Shown: positions 9,508 through 19,252 of the stretch, in pieces | How the letters are laid out: the number at the start of each line of letters is the position of its first letter | Position numbering within the stretch: position 1 is the stretch's first letter | NCBI RefSeq assembly: GCF_024505185.1 | Contig: NZ_JANIBJ010000002.1 | Coordinates: 1-64,000 of the forward strand | DNA length: 64,000 nt | Direction of reading: 5' to 3' | Source of the DNA: Methylomonas subterranea | GTDB lineage: Bacteria > Pseudomonadota > Gammaproteobacteria > Methylococcales > Methylomonadaceae | Notes under the pieces: generated by a model | The model's input: only the letters and a program-made list of their open reading frames with translations | What the model was told of the DNA's origin: nothing | The model's database searches: none | Position numbers and translations under genes: made by a program

Positions 9508-10326
9508 ATGACAATATGCGCAGCGATTCAAATGGCATCGGGCCCGCAAGTCAATGCCAATCTTTTGGAGGCTGAAAAGCAAATCGCCGATGCCGTCAAC
9601 GCGGGCGCCAAACTGGTGGCCTTGCCGGAAAATTTCGCCATCATGGGCATGAACGAATACGACAAGGTCAGCGCGCGGGAAGCCGACGGTCAGGGGCCGA
9701 TACAGGAGTTTTTGGCCGCCGTGGCTAAAAAATACGGGATCTGGGTGGTCGGCGGAACCATGCCGATGGCGGCTAATGCGGACAACAAGGTGCGGGCCGC
9801 CTGTCTGATTTACGACGACCAGGGTCAGCGGGTGGCGCGTTACGACAAGGTGCATTTGTTCGACGTCAGCGTGCCGGATACCGCCGAAGAGTATCGGGAG
9901 TCCGATTCGGTGGAAGCCGGCGATTCATCCTGCGTGATCGATACGCCGTTCGGCCGCCTGGGCATCGCGGTTTGTTACGACCTGCGCTTTCCGGAGTTTT
10001 TCCGCCCCATGACCCGCAAGGGCCTGGATATCATCGTGATACCGTCGGCGTTTACCTCCAAAACCGGTGCCGCGCACTGGGAGGTATTGCTGCGGGCCCG
10101 CGCCATCGAAAATCTGTGCTACGTCATTGCGCCCAATCAAGGCGGCTTCCATATCAACGGCCGCCAGACCTACGGCCACAGCATGATAGTCGATCCCTGG
10201 GGCGTGGTGCTGGATTGCTACAAATCCGGTCCCGGCTTTGTCTCCGCCGATATCGATAAAAGCCGCCTGGAAAAAATGCGCGCCGCCTTTCCCGCGCTGG
10301 AACACCGCCGCTTTTTTTGCGAGTGA
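9508..10326 (+). CDS. Nitrilase-superfamily amidase (Nit1/NitB-like, probable deaminated-glutathione amidase)
   Basis: A 272-residue carbon-nitrogen hydrolase with the complete catalytic triad: Glu41 in LPENFAIMG, Lys114 in YDKVHLFDV and Cys156 in AVCYDLRFPE. YDKVHLFDV and the DLRFPEFFR block are typical of the Nit1 branch, whose members repair deaminated glutathione. It has an ATG with a GAAGGG ribosome site. In many gammaproteobacteria this gene sits between yhdP and tldD; here tldD is replaced by a lipoprotein gene. The amidase class is certain, the substrate is inferred. Confidence 0.9.
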   Translation: MTICAAIQMASGPQVNANLLEAEKQIADAVNAGAKLVALPENFAIMGMNEYDKVSAREADGQGPIQEFLAAVAKKYGIWVVGGTMPMAANADNKVRAACLIYDDQGQRVARYDKVHLFDVSVPDTAEEYRESDSVEAGDSSCVIDTPFGRLGIAVCYDLRFPEFFRPMTRKGLDIIVIPSAFTSKTGAAHWEVLLRARAIENLCYVIAPNQGGFHINGRQTYGHSMIVDPWGVVLDCYKSGPGFVSADIDKSRLEKMRAAFPALEHRRFFCE

Positions 10327-10331
10327 GGATT

Positions 10332-10919
10332 ATGTCGAAACGCCTGATTGCCGGTTTGCCTGTATTGCTTTTACTGGGGTGCGCCGACACCTCGGACCGA
10401 TATCGCGACAACCATCAGCTGGAATTGCCGCCGGAATTGCCGATAGAGCATACCCATGTTCAGCCGGCGTTGGCGGCGGACGATTTGAGCCCCAGGGCCG
10501 CCAAGTCGTCGCTGTTGGCCGAGCTGATGGATTTTTCCGACGGCGACAAGCCCAGGTTGACCTTGAAAACCCGTCCCGACCGGGCTTGGGAAATGGTGGT
10601 GGTGGCACTGAAAATCGGCAATGTCGAAGTGCTGGATAAAAACCGCCAGGAGAACCGTATTCAGGTTCGCTTCGACCCGGATTCCGCCGGCCGGGAGCCT
10701 ACATTGCTGGATGCGTTCTTCAATAATGCCTATGACGAAGCCGACTACAACATTACCCTGAGGGAAGAGGCTTCCGGTGTCATGGTCAACGCAGAACTGG
10801 GCAAAACCGACGGTGGCCAGTCCGGCGAGGACGGTTCAGCCGAATTGTTGCGCCTGCTGCATAAAACCATCGATGAAAAGATCATTCATCATCAGCCAAA
10901 ACCGAACGAGTATGACTAA
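10332..10919 (+). CDS. BamC/NlpB-like lipoprotein
   Basis: A 195-residue protein starting MSKRLIAG with lipobox LLLLGC, so Cys17 is the probable lipidation site. The segment after the cysteine (DRYRDNHQLELPPELP) resembles the start of mature BamC, and the middle (KTRPDRAWEMVVVALKIGNVEVLD) fits the BamC helix-grip fold. BamC is a non-essential lipoprotein of the BAM outer-membrane assembly complex. E. coli BamC is longer (about 340 residues, two domains), and here only one domain fits. I chose the ATG at 10332 over a TTG 15 bases upstream because GAGTGAGG lies just before it. BamC identity is probable, not proved. Confidence 0.65.
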   Translation: MSKRLIAGLPVLLLLGCADTSDRYRDNHQLELPPELPIEHTHVQPALAADDLSPRAAKSSLLAELMDFSDGDKPRLTLKTRPDRAWEMVVVALKIGNVEVLDKNRQENRIQVRFDPDSAGREPTLLDAFFNNAYDEADYNITLREEASGVMVNAELGKTDGGQSGEDGSAELLRLLHKTIDEKIIHHQPKPNEYD

Positions 10920-10986
10920 TACCGCGCGGCCGGCCGTCCTACAGACTCGGGTACGGGTAGACGTACCCTCCTAACCTCCTCCCGGC

Positions 10987-11130
10987 GGAGGCTGTCGTAA
11001 AAGCCCCCTCTCCTCGCGGGAGAGGGCTGGGGTGAGGGGGGTAAAAGCAAATAAGCTATTGTTTTATATATCCTAACTCTAGCCTCTTTCCGGCGGGAGA
11101 AGGGGCTGATAGGCTTCTACGACAGCCTCC
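10987..11130. repeat. 144-bp palindromic element with 17-bp inverted ends
   Basis: The ends GGAGGCTGTCGTAAAAG (10987-11003) and the inverse of 11114-11130 match at 16 of 17 bases. Inside, at 11003-11040, lies a GC-rich hairpin (CCCTCTCC, a short CGCG-containing loop, GGGAGAGGG) followed by a GGGGTGAGGGG tail, the same kind of module as in the restriction locus at 28.9-33.1 kb. It occupies the gap between two convergent genes and contains no gene. It could act as a bidirectional terminator or be a non-autonomous mobile repeat. Confidence 0.7.
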
Positions 11131-11159
11131 AAAGGTTTAGGGTGTTTGTGGCGAAATTC

Positions 11160-12188
11160 TCAGTCGGGTAGGCCTGACATCAGGGTAAGTTCCTTTTCTT
11201 GCTCGCGGGCATCCCATTCCGCCTTGGTCCGCAGAATCTTCGGCAAAATGTCCATGAAGGCCTCGACCAGACGGCCGTCGAGATGGCTGCCGGCGTTTCC
11301 CCTCAGAAATTCCAGCGTTTTATCCAGGGGCCAGGCTTCTTTATAGGGACGTTTCATGGACAGGGCGTCGAACACGTCCGCGACCGCCACGATGCGCGCC
11401 GACTCCGGAATCTCGTCGGCCGCCAGGCCGCTCGGATAGCCGCTGCCGTCGCATTTTTCATGATGGTATAGCGCAATTTCACCCGCCAGTTGAAATAACG
11501 GCGCCTGGCTTTGCTTGAGGATACCGTATCCTATGGTGGTATGGGTTTTCATGATGCGCCATTCTTCTTCGTTCAGCTTGCCCGGATTTTTCAATACGGC
11601 GTCGGGAATGCCGATTTTACCGGTATCGTGCATGGGGGCGGCCAATTCCAGCAGGTGGCAGCGTTCTTCGTTCCAGCCCATGGTTTCGGCCAGCGAGCGG
11701 CTATACGCCGCCATGCGCCAGATATGGGCGCCGGTGTCCGTGTCGTTGTAGTGACCGGCCATGCCCAGCATATGGATGGCATCGCGGTAACTTTTTTCCA
11801 GAGTCTCCGCTCGTACCAGCGACAGGTGGGTTTGTACCCTGGCTTGAACGATGGGTACCGAAATGGGCTTGGTGATGTAATCCACCGCGCCGACGTCGAA
11901 GCCGGCTTTTTCGTCGATTTCCTGCGTCATGCCGGTGACGAAGATTATGGGAATATCCCGCGTTTCCAGATTGCTTTTCAGGCGCCGGCACACTTCGTAA
12001 CCGTCCATGTCGGGCATTTGCACATCCAGCAGCAGCAAGGCCGGCCGATGTTTTTCCACCGCTTTTAGGGTTTCCGCTCCGCTGCGGGCAAACGCCAGCG
12101 GATGATGCTCTTTTAACGCCATGCGCAAAATGCCCAGATTGTAGGGCTCGTCGTCGACACATAGGATCGGACCGGTGGACATCGTCAA
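11160..12188 (-). CDS. Response regulator with HD-GYP output domain (RpfG-like)
   Basis: A 342-residue protein with a receiver domain (residues about 7-125; acidic pair in CVDDEPYN, phospho-acceptor Asp55 in LLLLDVQMPDMDG, and TKPIS lysine), then an HD-GYP domain with HDTGKIGIPD and the family-defining HHEKCDGSGYP. HD-GYP proteins hydrolyse cyclic di-GMP, so phosphorylation is predicted to control cyclic di-GMP turnover. Its start overlaps the stop of the hybrid kinase upstream by four bases (12185-12188), making that kinase the likely partner. Confidence 0.93.
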   Translation of the reverse strand: MTMSTGPILCVDDEPYNLGILRMALKEHHPLAFARSGAETLKAVEKHRPALLLLDVQMPDMDGYEVCRRLKSNLETRDIPIIFVTGMTQEIDEKAGFDVGAVDYITKPISVPIVQARVQTHLSLVRAETLEKSYRDAIHMLGMAGHYNDTDTGAHIWRMAAYSRSLAETMGWNEERCHLLELAAPMHDTGKIGIPDAVLKNPGKLNEEEWRIMKTHTTIGYGILKQSQAPLFQLAGEIALYHHEKCDGSGYPSGLAADEIPESARIVAVADVFDALSMKRPYKEAWPLDKTLEFLRGNAGSHLDGRLVEAFMDILPKILRTKAEWDAREQEKELTLMSGLPD

Positions 12189-15100
12189 AGCTCCGGTGAA
12201 TTGGCTTTTAACCGCTCGATGAGAGCTTGGGTCTGCTCCTCGGCGGCACGGAAATCGAAATTATCCAGCAGTTCCCGAATGGGTTGCAGCAATGTTGCCG
12301 GCAGCAATTTTTCCAGGTCCGCCAGAAGCGGTTCCGCTTCATCCGGATTGTCCCGATCGAGGGCCAGTAATAAGTCCTCGCACAATTGCAACGGGGTGCC
12401 GCTATCGGCCATGCGGGAAACCGCCGCTTCATGCGCGGTATCCGGTGTGGTCAGGCCGCTGATTTCCCGCAGAGCTTCATCCAGCGCCCGCTGCAGGGCT
12501 TGCGGCCAATCCGCGCTGTCATGCCCTTCGATCAGCGTGCGTTCGATTTTTTCGGCCAGTTCCCATAACGCCATCATGGCCAGATTGCCGGCGGAGCCCT
12601 TTAGTTTGTGCGTCAGAACGCGGGCTTGTTCGTGCAAACCCATGCCGATCAGTGCGCCAATTTCGTCGCCGTCGCGTCCGTGGGCATCGGCAAATTTGCG
12701 CAAATACCGGTGGTAAGTCTCCACATCGCCCCAATTGCGCAAGCCGCGTTCCAGATCGATAATCGGCTTTGGACCGGATTCGGAGACGGCCGCTGGAGTG
12801 GTAATCGGCGCGGAGGGAGCTCGATCTTGTTCCGGGGCGTATTGCCGCAGTTGCGTGATCAAGTCGTCGACATCGAAAGGTTTGGCGATGAAGCCGTTCA
12901 TGCCGGCCGCCAGCGCGGCGGTTTGCTGGTTTTTGAAGGCGCCGGCGGTTAGGGCGATGATGGGGAGGTCGGTCAGGTTCAGGGTGTCGCGAATCCGCCG
13001 GGTGGCTTCGTAACCATCCATTAACGGCATCTGGATGTCCATTAAAACCACGTCCATGCTGTCGGGATTATCGCTCAGCCATTCCAAGGCGGTTTTCCCG
13101 TCGTCGGCCAGATGCACGCAGGCGCCTTCCGATTCCAGGATCCGGCGGGCCATATCGCGATTGATTTCGCTGTCGTCCACCACCAGCACACGCAAGCTCC
13201 GAAGTCGCCTGTCATTTAACGGCAAGGTCGCGGTTTCGGGCTGAAAATCTCCCTGCTGGCGCCGTTTGGCGGCCGAGACGACGTTATACAGCGCGGAGGC
13301 GGTTACCGGCTTGTTCAGGATGGCATCGACTATATTAGCGCCCGGCTCGCGCAGCAAGGCATCGCGGTCGTGAGCAGTGGTCATCACAATCAGCGGCGCG
13401 TTGGGAATGTCGCCCAGGGCGTTCTTGATTCGCAGCCCGGCCGTCAGCCCGTCGATGCCGGGCATGCGCCAATCCAGCAACAGCAGATCGGGGAGTTTGT
13501 TGTTCTCCGCCCGGGCAAGCACCCGTTGCAAGGCTTCCTCGCCCGAGGACACGACTTCCGGATTCCAGCCCAGGCTGCGCACGGTGGCTGCCATCGTTTC
13601 CAGGGCAACCGGATGGTCGTCGGCGATCAGGACGTTCTGGAAGGCCATGGTAGGCTGCATGTAGTCCAGCGGTTCGACCAACTCCACGGGCAGCACGAAC
13701 CAAAATTCGCTGCCCTTGCCGAGTTCGCTGCCGACGCCGATCTCGCCGTCCATCATCTTCACCAGGTATTGGCAGATGGACAGCCCCAGTCCGGTGCCGC
13801 CGAAACGACGCGTGGTGGAGGTGTCTTCCTGGGCGAAGGGGGAAAAGATTTCAGCCTGTTTGTCGGCCGCGATGCCCTTGCCGGTATCCCGCACGCTGAA
13901 TCGCAGGTAATTCTGCCCGTTGATTGCCGGGAGGTGCTCCACCGTCAGCGCTACGCTGCCGCGCTCGGTGAATTTGAGGGCGTTGCTGGTCAAATTCACC
14001 AATATCTGTTCCAGGCGCAGCGCATCGCCGCGCAGAAATTCCATGCCCTCCGGAGCCGGCCCCATGATCAGCTCGACGTCGGGTTTATACTCCACCGCGG
14101 ACATCAGGGTCGCCACATTATCCAGCACGTCATTGAGGCGAAACGGCGCCTGTTCGATTTCCAGCCGGCCGGATTCAATTTTGGAAAAATCCAGGATGTC
14201 GTTAATGATTCCCAGCAGGGATCGGCCGGCGATGCGGATTTTTTTGACCAGATTATGTTCCTCGGCCGGAAGGTGGGCTTTTTCCAACAGATAAGCCAGG
14301 CCCAGAATGGCATTCATGGGCGTGCGGATCTCATGACTCATGTTGGCCAGGAAATTGCCCTTGACGCTGGCCAGGCGCTCCGCCTCGTGCCGGGCGCTGA
14401 GTAATTCGGCGGTGCGTTCGGCCACCCGCTGTTCCAGAACTTCATTCATGTGCATGATTTCGTCCTGGGCGCGCTTGCGCTCCGAAATATCGGCGACCGT
14501 GGCCAAGACAAAAGCCTGGTTATTGTCCTGAAAAGGGCTCAAGCCGATTTCGATCGGAAACTCCTCGCCATTCTTGCGGGTACCGTGCAGATCCCGGCCG
14601 GCGCCCATGGCGCGACTGGTGGGTTGCCGCTGATAGGCTTTACGCTGTTCGGCGTGATCGGCGCGCAGGGTTTCCGGCAACAGCATTTCGACCGGATGGT
14701 TCAGCAGTTCCGAGCAGCGGTAGCCGAACATGGTTTCGAAGGCCGGATTGGCCATGATGATGCGTCCCTCGGCATCGGCCACCAATAAGCCGCTGGTGTT
14801 GGCTTCGAACAGCATTCTAAAGCTGGCTTGCGCTTCCTGTAGCCTGCGGGCCGCTTCGGCTTCGCTACGCGCCAATGCCGCTTCCCTTTCGGCCCTGGCG
14901 CGGGCGGTTTTTGCCTGGATCAAGCGGCCAATGCCGCCGCCGAACAGCGAAAGTATGATCAATGCGCTAAGCAATTTGATCGGCCAGACCTGATCATGCA
15001 GCGCGGATAAGGTGGTCGCCGGCAAACGGGTAACCACTTTCCAGTGGATGTCGTGCGAAAGCCGGATATCCGTTTCGGAAACGGGTGATAAAGAGTCCCA

Positions 15101-15973
15101 GGTCCAAAGTCCGTCCGGCAGCAGAATTTGGCCTTGATCAACGTTCGCCATGGCTTCCCAAGCTCGCGGGTGGCGGTTGCCCAAGTTGTTTTTGCCCTGG
15201 AACAGAAAATCCCATTCGTCGTTCGGATCCGGACTCTTCAGCCAAAAACCGCCGGCATTCAGCAGCATAATACGATCGGCCGCCGGGCCGGCGCCGTCGA
15301 CAAAGGCGTTCAGCATCGCACGGGCGGCTATATTGATGATCAGGATGCCGCGAGGCGAGCCATCTTCGGCGAAAATGCGGGTTGCAACCCTTATTGTCGG
15401 TTTGTAGGGCAGTTCGAACTGACCGTTATCGACGTTCAGATCGAGTGGAGAGATATAAATCTCGCCCTTTTCCAGACGCAGCGTGTCGAGATAGAAATAG
15501 CGGTCGTGCTTGTCCTGCAAATCGGCTCGAGCCACCAGTTGAGGCTGTCCGTCGACATTGTTGACCCGAACCCGTTCCCATCCGTTATTGTCTATCCAGC
15601 GCACTTTGTCGTAACTGGGGTTGCGCGACATCAAGGAAAAAAAAGCTTCTTCCATTTGCTTGGAATCGGCTCCTTCCGTGGCTTCATATACCTGGCGCAC
15701 CGGCTTTTCGTTGGCAAGACTGGCCATATGCCGTATCGGCACCGCCAATTCCCGCATCAAGCGACCCTGGCTGAGCTCCACATACGTTTTTTCCTCGGCC
15801 ATCAGCATCGCTATCTCGGCCTTGATGCGCGCTTCGCCCAAGGACCAAGTGCCCGCCAAGACCAGCACGGCCACCGGCAGGAACATCAGCAAAAACTCCC
15901 TCAGCATGCCGTCCCGTCCGAAGGCATCGGGATTTTGCGGCAGCTTGGTTGGATTGAATGAAAAATTTCCCAT
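12185..15973 (-). CDS. Hybrid sensor histidine kinase (sensor, PAS, HisKA, HATPase, two REC, Hpt)
   Basis: A 1262-residue multidomain sensor. The order is: membrane helix near residues 25-45; extracytoplasmic Cache-like sensor; second membrane helix near 330-350; coiled coil; PAS domain; HisKA with phospho-acceptor His in [11 protein letters not shown] (near 547); HATPase_c with DTGKGI and GTGLGLS; receiver 1 ([10 protein letters not shown], near 835); receiver 2 ([10 protein letters not shown], near 979); and an Hpt domain with [10 protein letters not shown] (near 1122). All phosphorelay elements of a BarA/RpfC-like kinase are present. I prefer the ATG at 15973, preceded by GAGA, to a TTG 39 bases upstream that has no ribosome site. 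It is cotranscribed with the HD-GYP regulator. Confidence 0.93.
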   Translation of the reverse strand: MGNFSFNPTKLPQNPDAFGRDGMLREFLLMFLPVAVLVLAGTWSLGEARIKAEIAMLMAEEKTYVELSQGRLMRELAVPIRHMASLANEKPVRQVYEATEGADSKQMEEAFFSLMSRNPSYDKVRWIDNNGWERVRVNNVDGQPQLVARADLQDKHDRYFYLDTLRLEKGEIYISPLDLNVDNGQFELPYKPTIRVATRIFAEDGSPRGILIINIAARAMLNAFVDGAGPAADRIMLLNAGGFWLKSPDPNDEWDFLFQGKNNLGNRHPRAWEAMANVDQGQILLPDGLWTWDSLSPVSETDIRLSHDIHWKVVTRLPATTLSALHDQVWPIKLLSALIILSLFGGGIGRLIQAKTARARAEREAALARSEAEAARRLQEAQASFRMLFEANTSGLLVADAEGRIIMANPAFETMFGYRCSELLNHPVEMLLPETLRADHAEQRKAYQRQPTSRAMGAGRDLHGTRKNGEEFPIEIGLSPFQDNNQAFVLATVADISERKRAQDEIMHMNEVLEQRVAERTAELLSARHEAERLASVKGNFLANMSHEIRTPMNAILGLAYLLEKAHLPAEEHNLVKKIRIAGRSLLGIINDILDFSKIESGRLEIEQAPFRLNDVLDNVATLMSAVEYKPDVELIMGPAPEGMEFLRGDALRLEQILVNLTSNALKFTERGSVALTVEHLPAINGQNYLRFSVRDTGKGIAADKQAEIFSPFAQEDTSTTRRFGGTGLGLSICQYLVKMMDGEIGVGSELGKGSEFWFVLPVELVEPLDYMQPTMAFQNVLIADDHPVALETMAATVRSLGWNPEVVSSGEEALQRVLARAENNKLPDLLLLDWRMPGIDGLTAGLRIKNALGDIPNAPLIVMTTAHDRDALLREPGANIVDAILNKPVTASALYNVVSAAKRRQQGDFQPETATLPLNDRRLRSLRVLVVDDSEINRDMARRILESEGACVHLADDGKTALEWLSDNPDSMDVVLMDIQMPLMDGYEATRRIRDTLNLTDLPIIALTAGAFKNQQTAALAAGMNGFIAKPFDVDDLITQLRQYAPEQDRAPSAPITTPAAVSESGPKPIIDLERGLRNWGDVETYHRYLRKFADAHGRDGDEIGALIGMGLHEQARVLTHKLKGSAGNLAMMALWELAEKIERTLIEGHDSADWPQALQRALDEALREISGLTTPDTAHEAAVSRMADSGTPLQLCEDLLLALDRDNPDEAEPLLADLEKLLPATLLQPIRELLDNFDFRAAEEQTQALIERLKANSPEL

Positions 15974-16012
15974 GGCGGTCTCAAAAAAAATATCGAAACA
16001 TTTGCAGCGCAA

Positions 16013-16566
16013 TTTGGCGCCACGCCGATATGGCGGTCAGCGCTAGGGATTCCGTCCCTAATAACTTCCCTATTTATATCCCTAACCCTAATTCTACTTT
16101 GTCAGATTCTTAAAGGGATTCGTCATTCCGGCAGGGATTGCCGGAATCCAGGCTCCATGGATGGACCGAAGCCTGCCATCCATGGCGCTGGATGTCCGCT
16201 TCCAGGCGGGCATGACGGCGGTTTTTTAAATGTGACAAAGTAGAACTAACCAACTCCCGGAGGAAGAGAGTGCGGAATCCTGAATCCTAAGGCAAATTTA
16301 TCGTAAAGCCGCTGGATTGCCGGAACCGATACCGCCGAATGCGCGGAGCGGTGGAAACGACTATTGGCCGCGCGAGGTCAGCATAACTTATACACCAGAG
16401 CATGGCCGATTAAAAACAATAAAATTTGCGCTGGATTGCAAAATGATGCTTGTCAAAGCTGTTCGTCAGCCGGCTGTCCGGGTCCGGAAACAGGTGCTGT
16501 CCGGCGGGCTTGCCGGCAGTCGGCCAAGAAGACCGGCAAGGGCGCGGGATATAAACAGGGAAGTTA
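16013..16566. other. Intergenic region around the MITE
   Basis: This 550-base gap lies between the 5' end of the hybrid kinase and the 3' end of the CHAD gene, both leftward. It contains the MITE-like element and otherwise no recognisable RNA, terminator or gene. A 262-codon rightward frame from 16317 runs antisense into the CHAD gene and is arginine-rich in the way of a shadow frame; I do not count it. Confidence 0.5.
16092..16245. mobile_element. MITE-like element with 13-bp terminal inverted repeats and 4-bp target duplication
   Basis: The perfect inverted ends are TTCTACTTTGTCA (16092-16104) and its complement (16233-16245). CTAA flanks both sides (16088-16091 and 16246-16249), which looks like a target-site duplication. 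The interior holds a second palindrome of the GTCATTCCGG...GGCGGGCATGAC type. No reading frame is carried, so it would depend on a transposase in trans. YTAR-type four-base duplications are known for some IS5-related families, but no parent element is visible here. Confidence 0.72.
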
Positions 16567-17421
16567 TTAGGGACGGAATTCTTGGCGTTGCCAGGGAAAC
16601 GGCAGATCGGGCTTGGCGCGCCAGAACCGCAAAATCTCGCCGGCGTGTTGCATATAGTCGTCCAGTAGGGCTTGGTGGCGGTGTTGATAATGGGTCTGGA
16701 CGGCCGGTGGCGGCAGATGGCCGAAGAAACGGTTCAGATTGTCGGACAACACGCGGGAATTTTGAATCTCGCCCAGGCGGGTTAAATGGACTTGCATGCG
16801 GTCGAACTGGCTGTCTGGTAAATCCGGCAGCAGTTCGCGCGCCGAAGCCAGCATGTAGCGGAGTTTTTTCAGCGCAATTCGCAGCGAGTGCAGAGTTGCC
16901 GGGTCGCCGGGGTCGGTTTGCCGATGTCGCTCCAGCGCCTCGCGGTAGCAGTTGTCGACGGCCGCAAGTACCAGTGGCGTTAAGGGTTTATCGCCGAATG
17001 CGCTCCGCAGTTGTTTGCGGGCTTTTTCCACTAGTGGTTGCAAGTCCTCGCTGTCCCGTTGCCGCAATAGCGACGGTAGTTGTGTCAGCAGGCGTTGCTC
17101 GTTGAGCTGTAGGTGGCGATGGCAGGCAGCCAGCTCCGGCAGGCTATCGAGACGGTCGGTCACTTCCAGTAACATGACCTGGGTGTCGCGCAACTCGTCG
17201 AAATCGTCGAGTTGGGATTTCAGACGCTTGCGCAGTTTTTGCAGGTGGGAGTGGGGGGCAAGCGCTTGTAATAACTGAATCAGGGCTAGCAGGCGCCGAC
17301 AGCTGATCCGCAGTTTATGCACCGCATCTTCGTCGGCTGTCCGCCGGCATTGGCTTAAGCGGCGCTCATATTTTTGCCAAAGTTTGGCAAGGCTGGTCAG
17401 CAGGCGCTTGCCGTCATGCAT
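16567..17421 (-). CDS. CHAD domain-containing protein
   Basis: A 284-residue all-helical, strongly charged protein with the CHAD features: VHKLRISCRRLLALIQ near the N-terminus and LHSLRIALKKLRYMLA in the second half, two repeats carrying conserved basic residues and histidines. CHAD domains bind inorganic polyphosphate and often associate with polyphosphate granules. There is no fused CYTH domain here. It ends at 16567 and starts six bases from the pssA stop, so it may be cotranscribed with pssA. The biological role is unknown beyond the predicted polyphosphate binding. Confidence 0.88.
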   Translation of the reverse strand: MHDGKRLLTSLAKLWQKYERRLSQCRRTADEDAVHKLRISCRRLLALIQLLQALAPHSHLQKLRKRLKSQLDDFDELRDTQVMLLEVTDRLDSLPELAACHRHLQLNEQRLLTQLPSLLRQRDSEDLQPLVEKARKQLRSAFGDKPLTPLVLAAVDNCYREALERHRQTDPGDPATLHSLRIALKKLRYMLASARELLPDLPDSQFDRMQVHLTRLGEIQNSRVLSDNLNRFFGHLPPPAVQTHYQHRHQALLDDYMQHAGEILRFWRAKPDLPFPWQRQEFRP

Positions 17422-17426
17422 AAAGG

Positions 17427-18200
17427 TCAGGTTTTACGGCTTTGCAGGCGCTTTTTGCGCATCACCAGGGTGACGATGGGCCCGGATGCCGCGTAAGCCA
17501 CGGACAGCAGAAACAGCATGCGCTGAGGTTGCGCCAGCACAAATCCCAGTACCAGCATGGCCAGTATGGTGGCAATAAACGGTACGCGGTTTTTGAAGTC
17601 GATTTCCTTGAAGCTGGAATAGCGGAAGTTGCTGACCATCAGCAGGCCGGTGGTAATGGTGGTCAGCAACACCACGTATTTGAAGTTTTCCACCTCGTAA
17701 CCGTTTTCCACGCAAAACCACAGGCCGCCGGCCAGAATCGCCGCCGCCGCCGGGCTGGGCAGGCCTTGGAAATAACGTTTGTCCGCCACTTCAACCTGGG
17801 TATTGAAGCGTGCCAGCCGCAAGGCGCCGCCGGCCATGTGCACAAAGGCGGCAAACAGGCCGACCTGGCCCATGCTGGATAGGGTCCACAAATACATGAC
17901 GATGGCCGGCGCGGCACCGAAGGACACCATGTCGGACAGACTGTCGTATTGCACGCCGAATTCGCTCTGGGTGTTGGTCAGACGGGCCACCCGGCCGTCC
18001 AGGCCGTCCAGTATCATGGCCACGAACATGGCGATGGCGGCTGTTTCGAAACGGCCGTTGATGGCCGAGGTAATGGCGTAAAAACCGGCGAACATGGCGC
18101 CCGTGGTAAATAAATTCGGCAGCAGATAAATGCCGCGATGGCGTTTGGTCTGGGGTTTTTGCATCATGGTGTTCGCAAACAAGGAAAAGGTGGTCGGCAT
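17427..18200 (-). CDS. pssA: CDP-diacylglycerol-serine O-phosphatidyltransferase
   Basis: A 257-residue integral membrane enzyme of the CDP-alcohol phosphatidyltransferase family, making phosphatidylserine, the precursor of phosphatidylethanolamine. The full catalytic motif DG-x2-AR-x8-G-x3-D-x3-D is present (DGLDGRVAR then FGVQYDSLSD). It is the small membrane-type (subclass II) enzyme, not the peripheral PssA of E. coli. Codons for Met12-Met13 offer an alternative start just before the conserved HRGIYLLPN segment. A pssA gene near ilvC is common in gammaproteobacteria such as Pseudomonas; here two other genes lie between them. Confidence 0.94.
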   Translation of the reverse strand: MPTTFSLFANTMMQKPQTKRHRGIYLLPNLFTTGAMFAGFYAITSAINGRFETAAIAMFVAMILDGLDGRVARLTNTQSEFGVQYDSLSDMVSFGAAPAIVMYLWTLSSMGQVGLFAAFVHMAGGALRLARFNTQVEVADKRYFQGLPSPAAAAILAGGLWFCVENGYEVENFKYVVLLTTITTGLLMVSNFRYSSFKEIDFKNRVPFIATILAMLVLGFVLAQPQRMLFLLSVAYAASGPIVTLVMRKKRLQSRKT

Positions 18201-18253
18201 TTTACATGGTCGGCAGAGGGCTTGCCATGTCGGTTACATGACAGCCCGGCGAC

Positions 18254-19117
18254 TCAGTAAAAGCATTGGCCGTGGCGGAGTTGCTCCAGTCGGCGTGGAA
18301 AGGTTTGCGCAAGGTAGTGTTGTAGTGCTTGCCAAGCGGCATTGGCTTCGGCGACCAAACGTGTCTCGACAGGCAGCGGTTTTTCGATGCGGGTGTAATG
18401 CAAACCGTGGTAGTCGATGCCCGCCGCCCGCATCGCCTTGATATTTCGGGCGCCATCGTCGACCAGTATCACGTGGTCGTAATGCAGCTTGAGTTTCGCC
18501 AACAGGTCCAGCAATAACTTGCCTTTATTCCGCCCGCTGACCATAAGCACGCCGTCGTCATAACTGATGGCGGCTTCCTTGGCGCTTGGGATTTCTTGCC
18601 AGCCATACGCCAAACCGTTCGGGTCGCCGTCCAGCGGCAAAGGCAGGGCATATCCGGCGTTTTGCAGTTCCCTCAGCGTCGGACCGCGGCTGTAGGGGCT
18701 GCGGGCTGTAACTATGATTTTATCGGCCTCGATCGAGTTGACGATTTGCGCGCCGTCGGCTTCGGTCTTTTGCAGGGTTTCCGTTTCGTAATTGATGGCG
18801 TTGACGTCGAACTTGCACGGCACGTAGTCGGGATCGTTGCGATCCAGCGTGCCTTGCCACTGGTACCAATGATCGCTGCCGAAAAAGCTTTCCGAGGTCA
18901 GCAAGGTATCGTCGATATCGAATACCACCAGCGTGCGGCCGAATTCAGGGCCTAAATAATTTTTCACGTCGGACAGGTTCTTGCTGGGAATGACCTCGGA
19001 AATGGCGGGTTTTGAGAGCCCGTGGCCGGTGACGATTTGCCGGGGCGAGCAAGCGGCCAACAAAATGGCCAGCGCCGTAAGGCTTAGTACTGTTTGCAAT
19101 GTATTGGCTGTTTTCAT
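18254..19117 (-). CDS. DUF2608-like HAD-superfamily lipoprotein
   Basis: A 287-residue predicted lipoprotein: MKTANTLQTVLSLTALAILLAACS, lipobox LLAAC, Cys near residue 23. The HAD phosphatase signature FDIDDTLLT (motif I), TARSPYS (motif II threonine) and VILVDDGARN (motif III acidic residues) are all intact, so catalysis is plausible. Overall it resembles the DUF2608 branch. The frame can be extended 38 codons upstream, but the lipoprotein signal fixes the ATG at 19117. Substrate is unknown; an envelope-bound phosphatase is the safest description. Confidence 0.8.
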   Translation of the reverse strand: MKTANTLQTVLSLTALAILLAACSPRQIVTGHGLSKPAISEVIPSKNLSDVKNYLGPEFGRTLVVFDIDDTLLTSESFFGSDHWYQWQGTLDRNDPDYVPCKFDVNAINYETETLQKTEADGAQIVNSIEADKIIVTARSPYSRGPTLRELQNAGYALPLPLDGDPNGLAYGWQEIPSAKEAAISYDDGVLMVSGRNKGKLLLDLLAKLKLHYDHVILVDDGARNIKAMRAAGIDYHGLHYTRIEKPLPVETRLVAEANAAWQALQHYLAQTFPRRLEQLRHGQCFY

Positions 19118-19252
19118 CGTTAATCGTGTGCGGCAAATCAAATAACAAAAGCGTAGCCGGTATGCCGCGAAGCGCAATCCGGGGTAAAGATTATAAATTT
19201 TGGTTCGAACCCGGATTCCGGCTCGCGTCATCCAGACTACGCGGATTCGAGC

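Noticed and set aside
16317-17105. A 262-codon rightward frame
   Set aside because: More than half overlaps the CHAD gene antisense. The unique part is arginine-rich, has no ribosome site and sits in repeat-bearing intergenic DNA.
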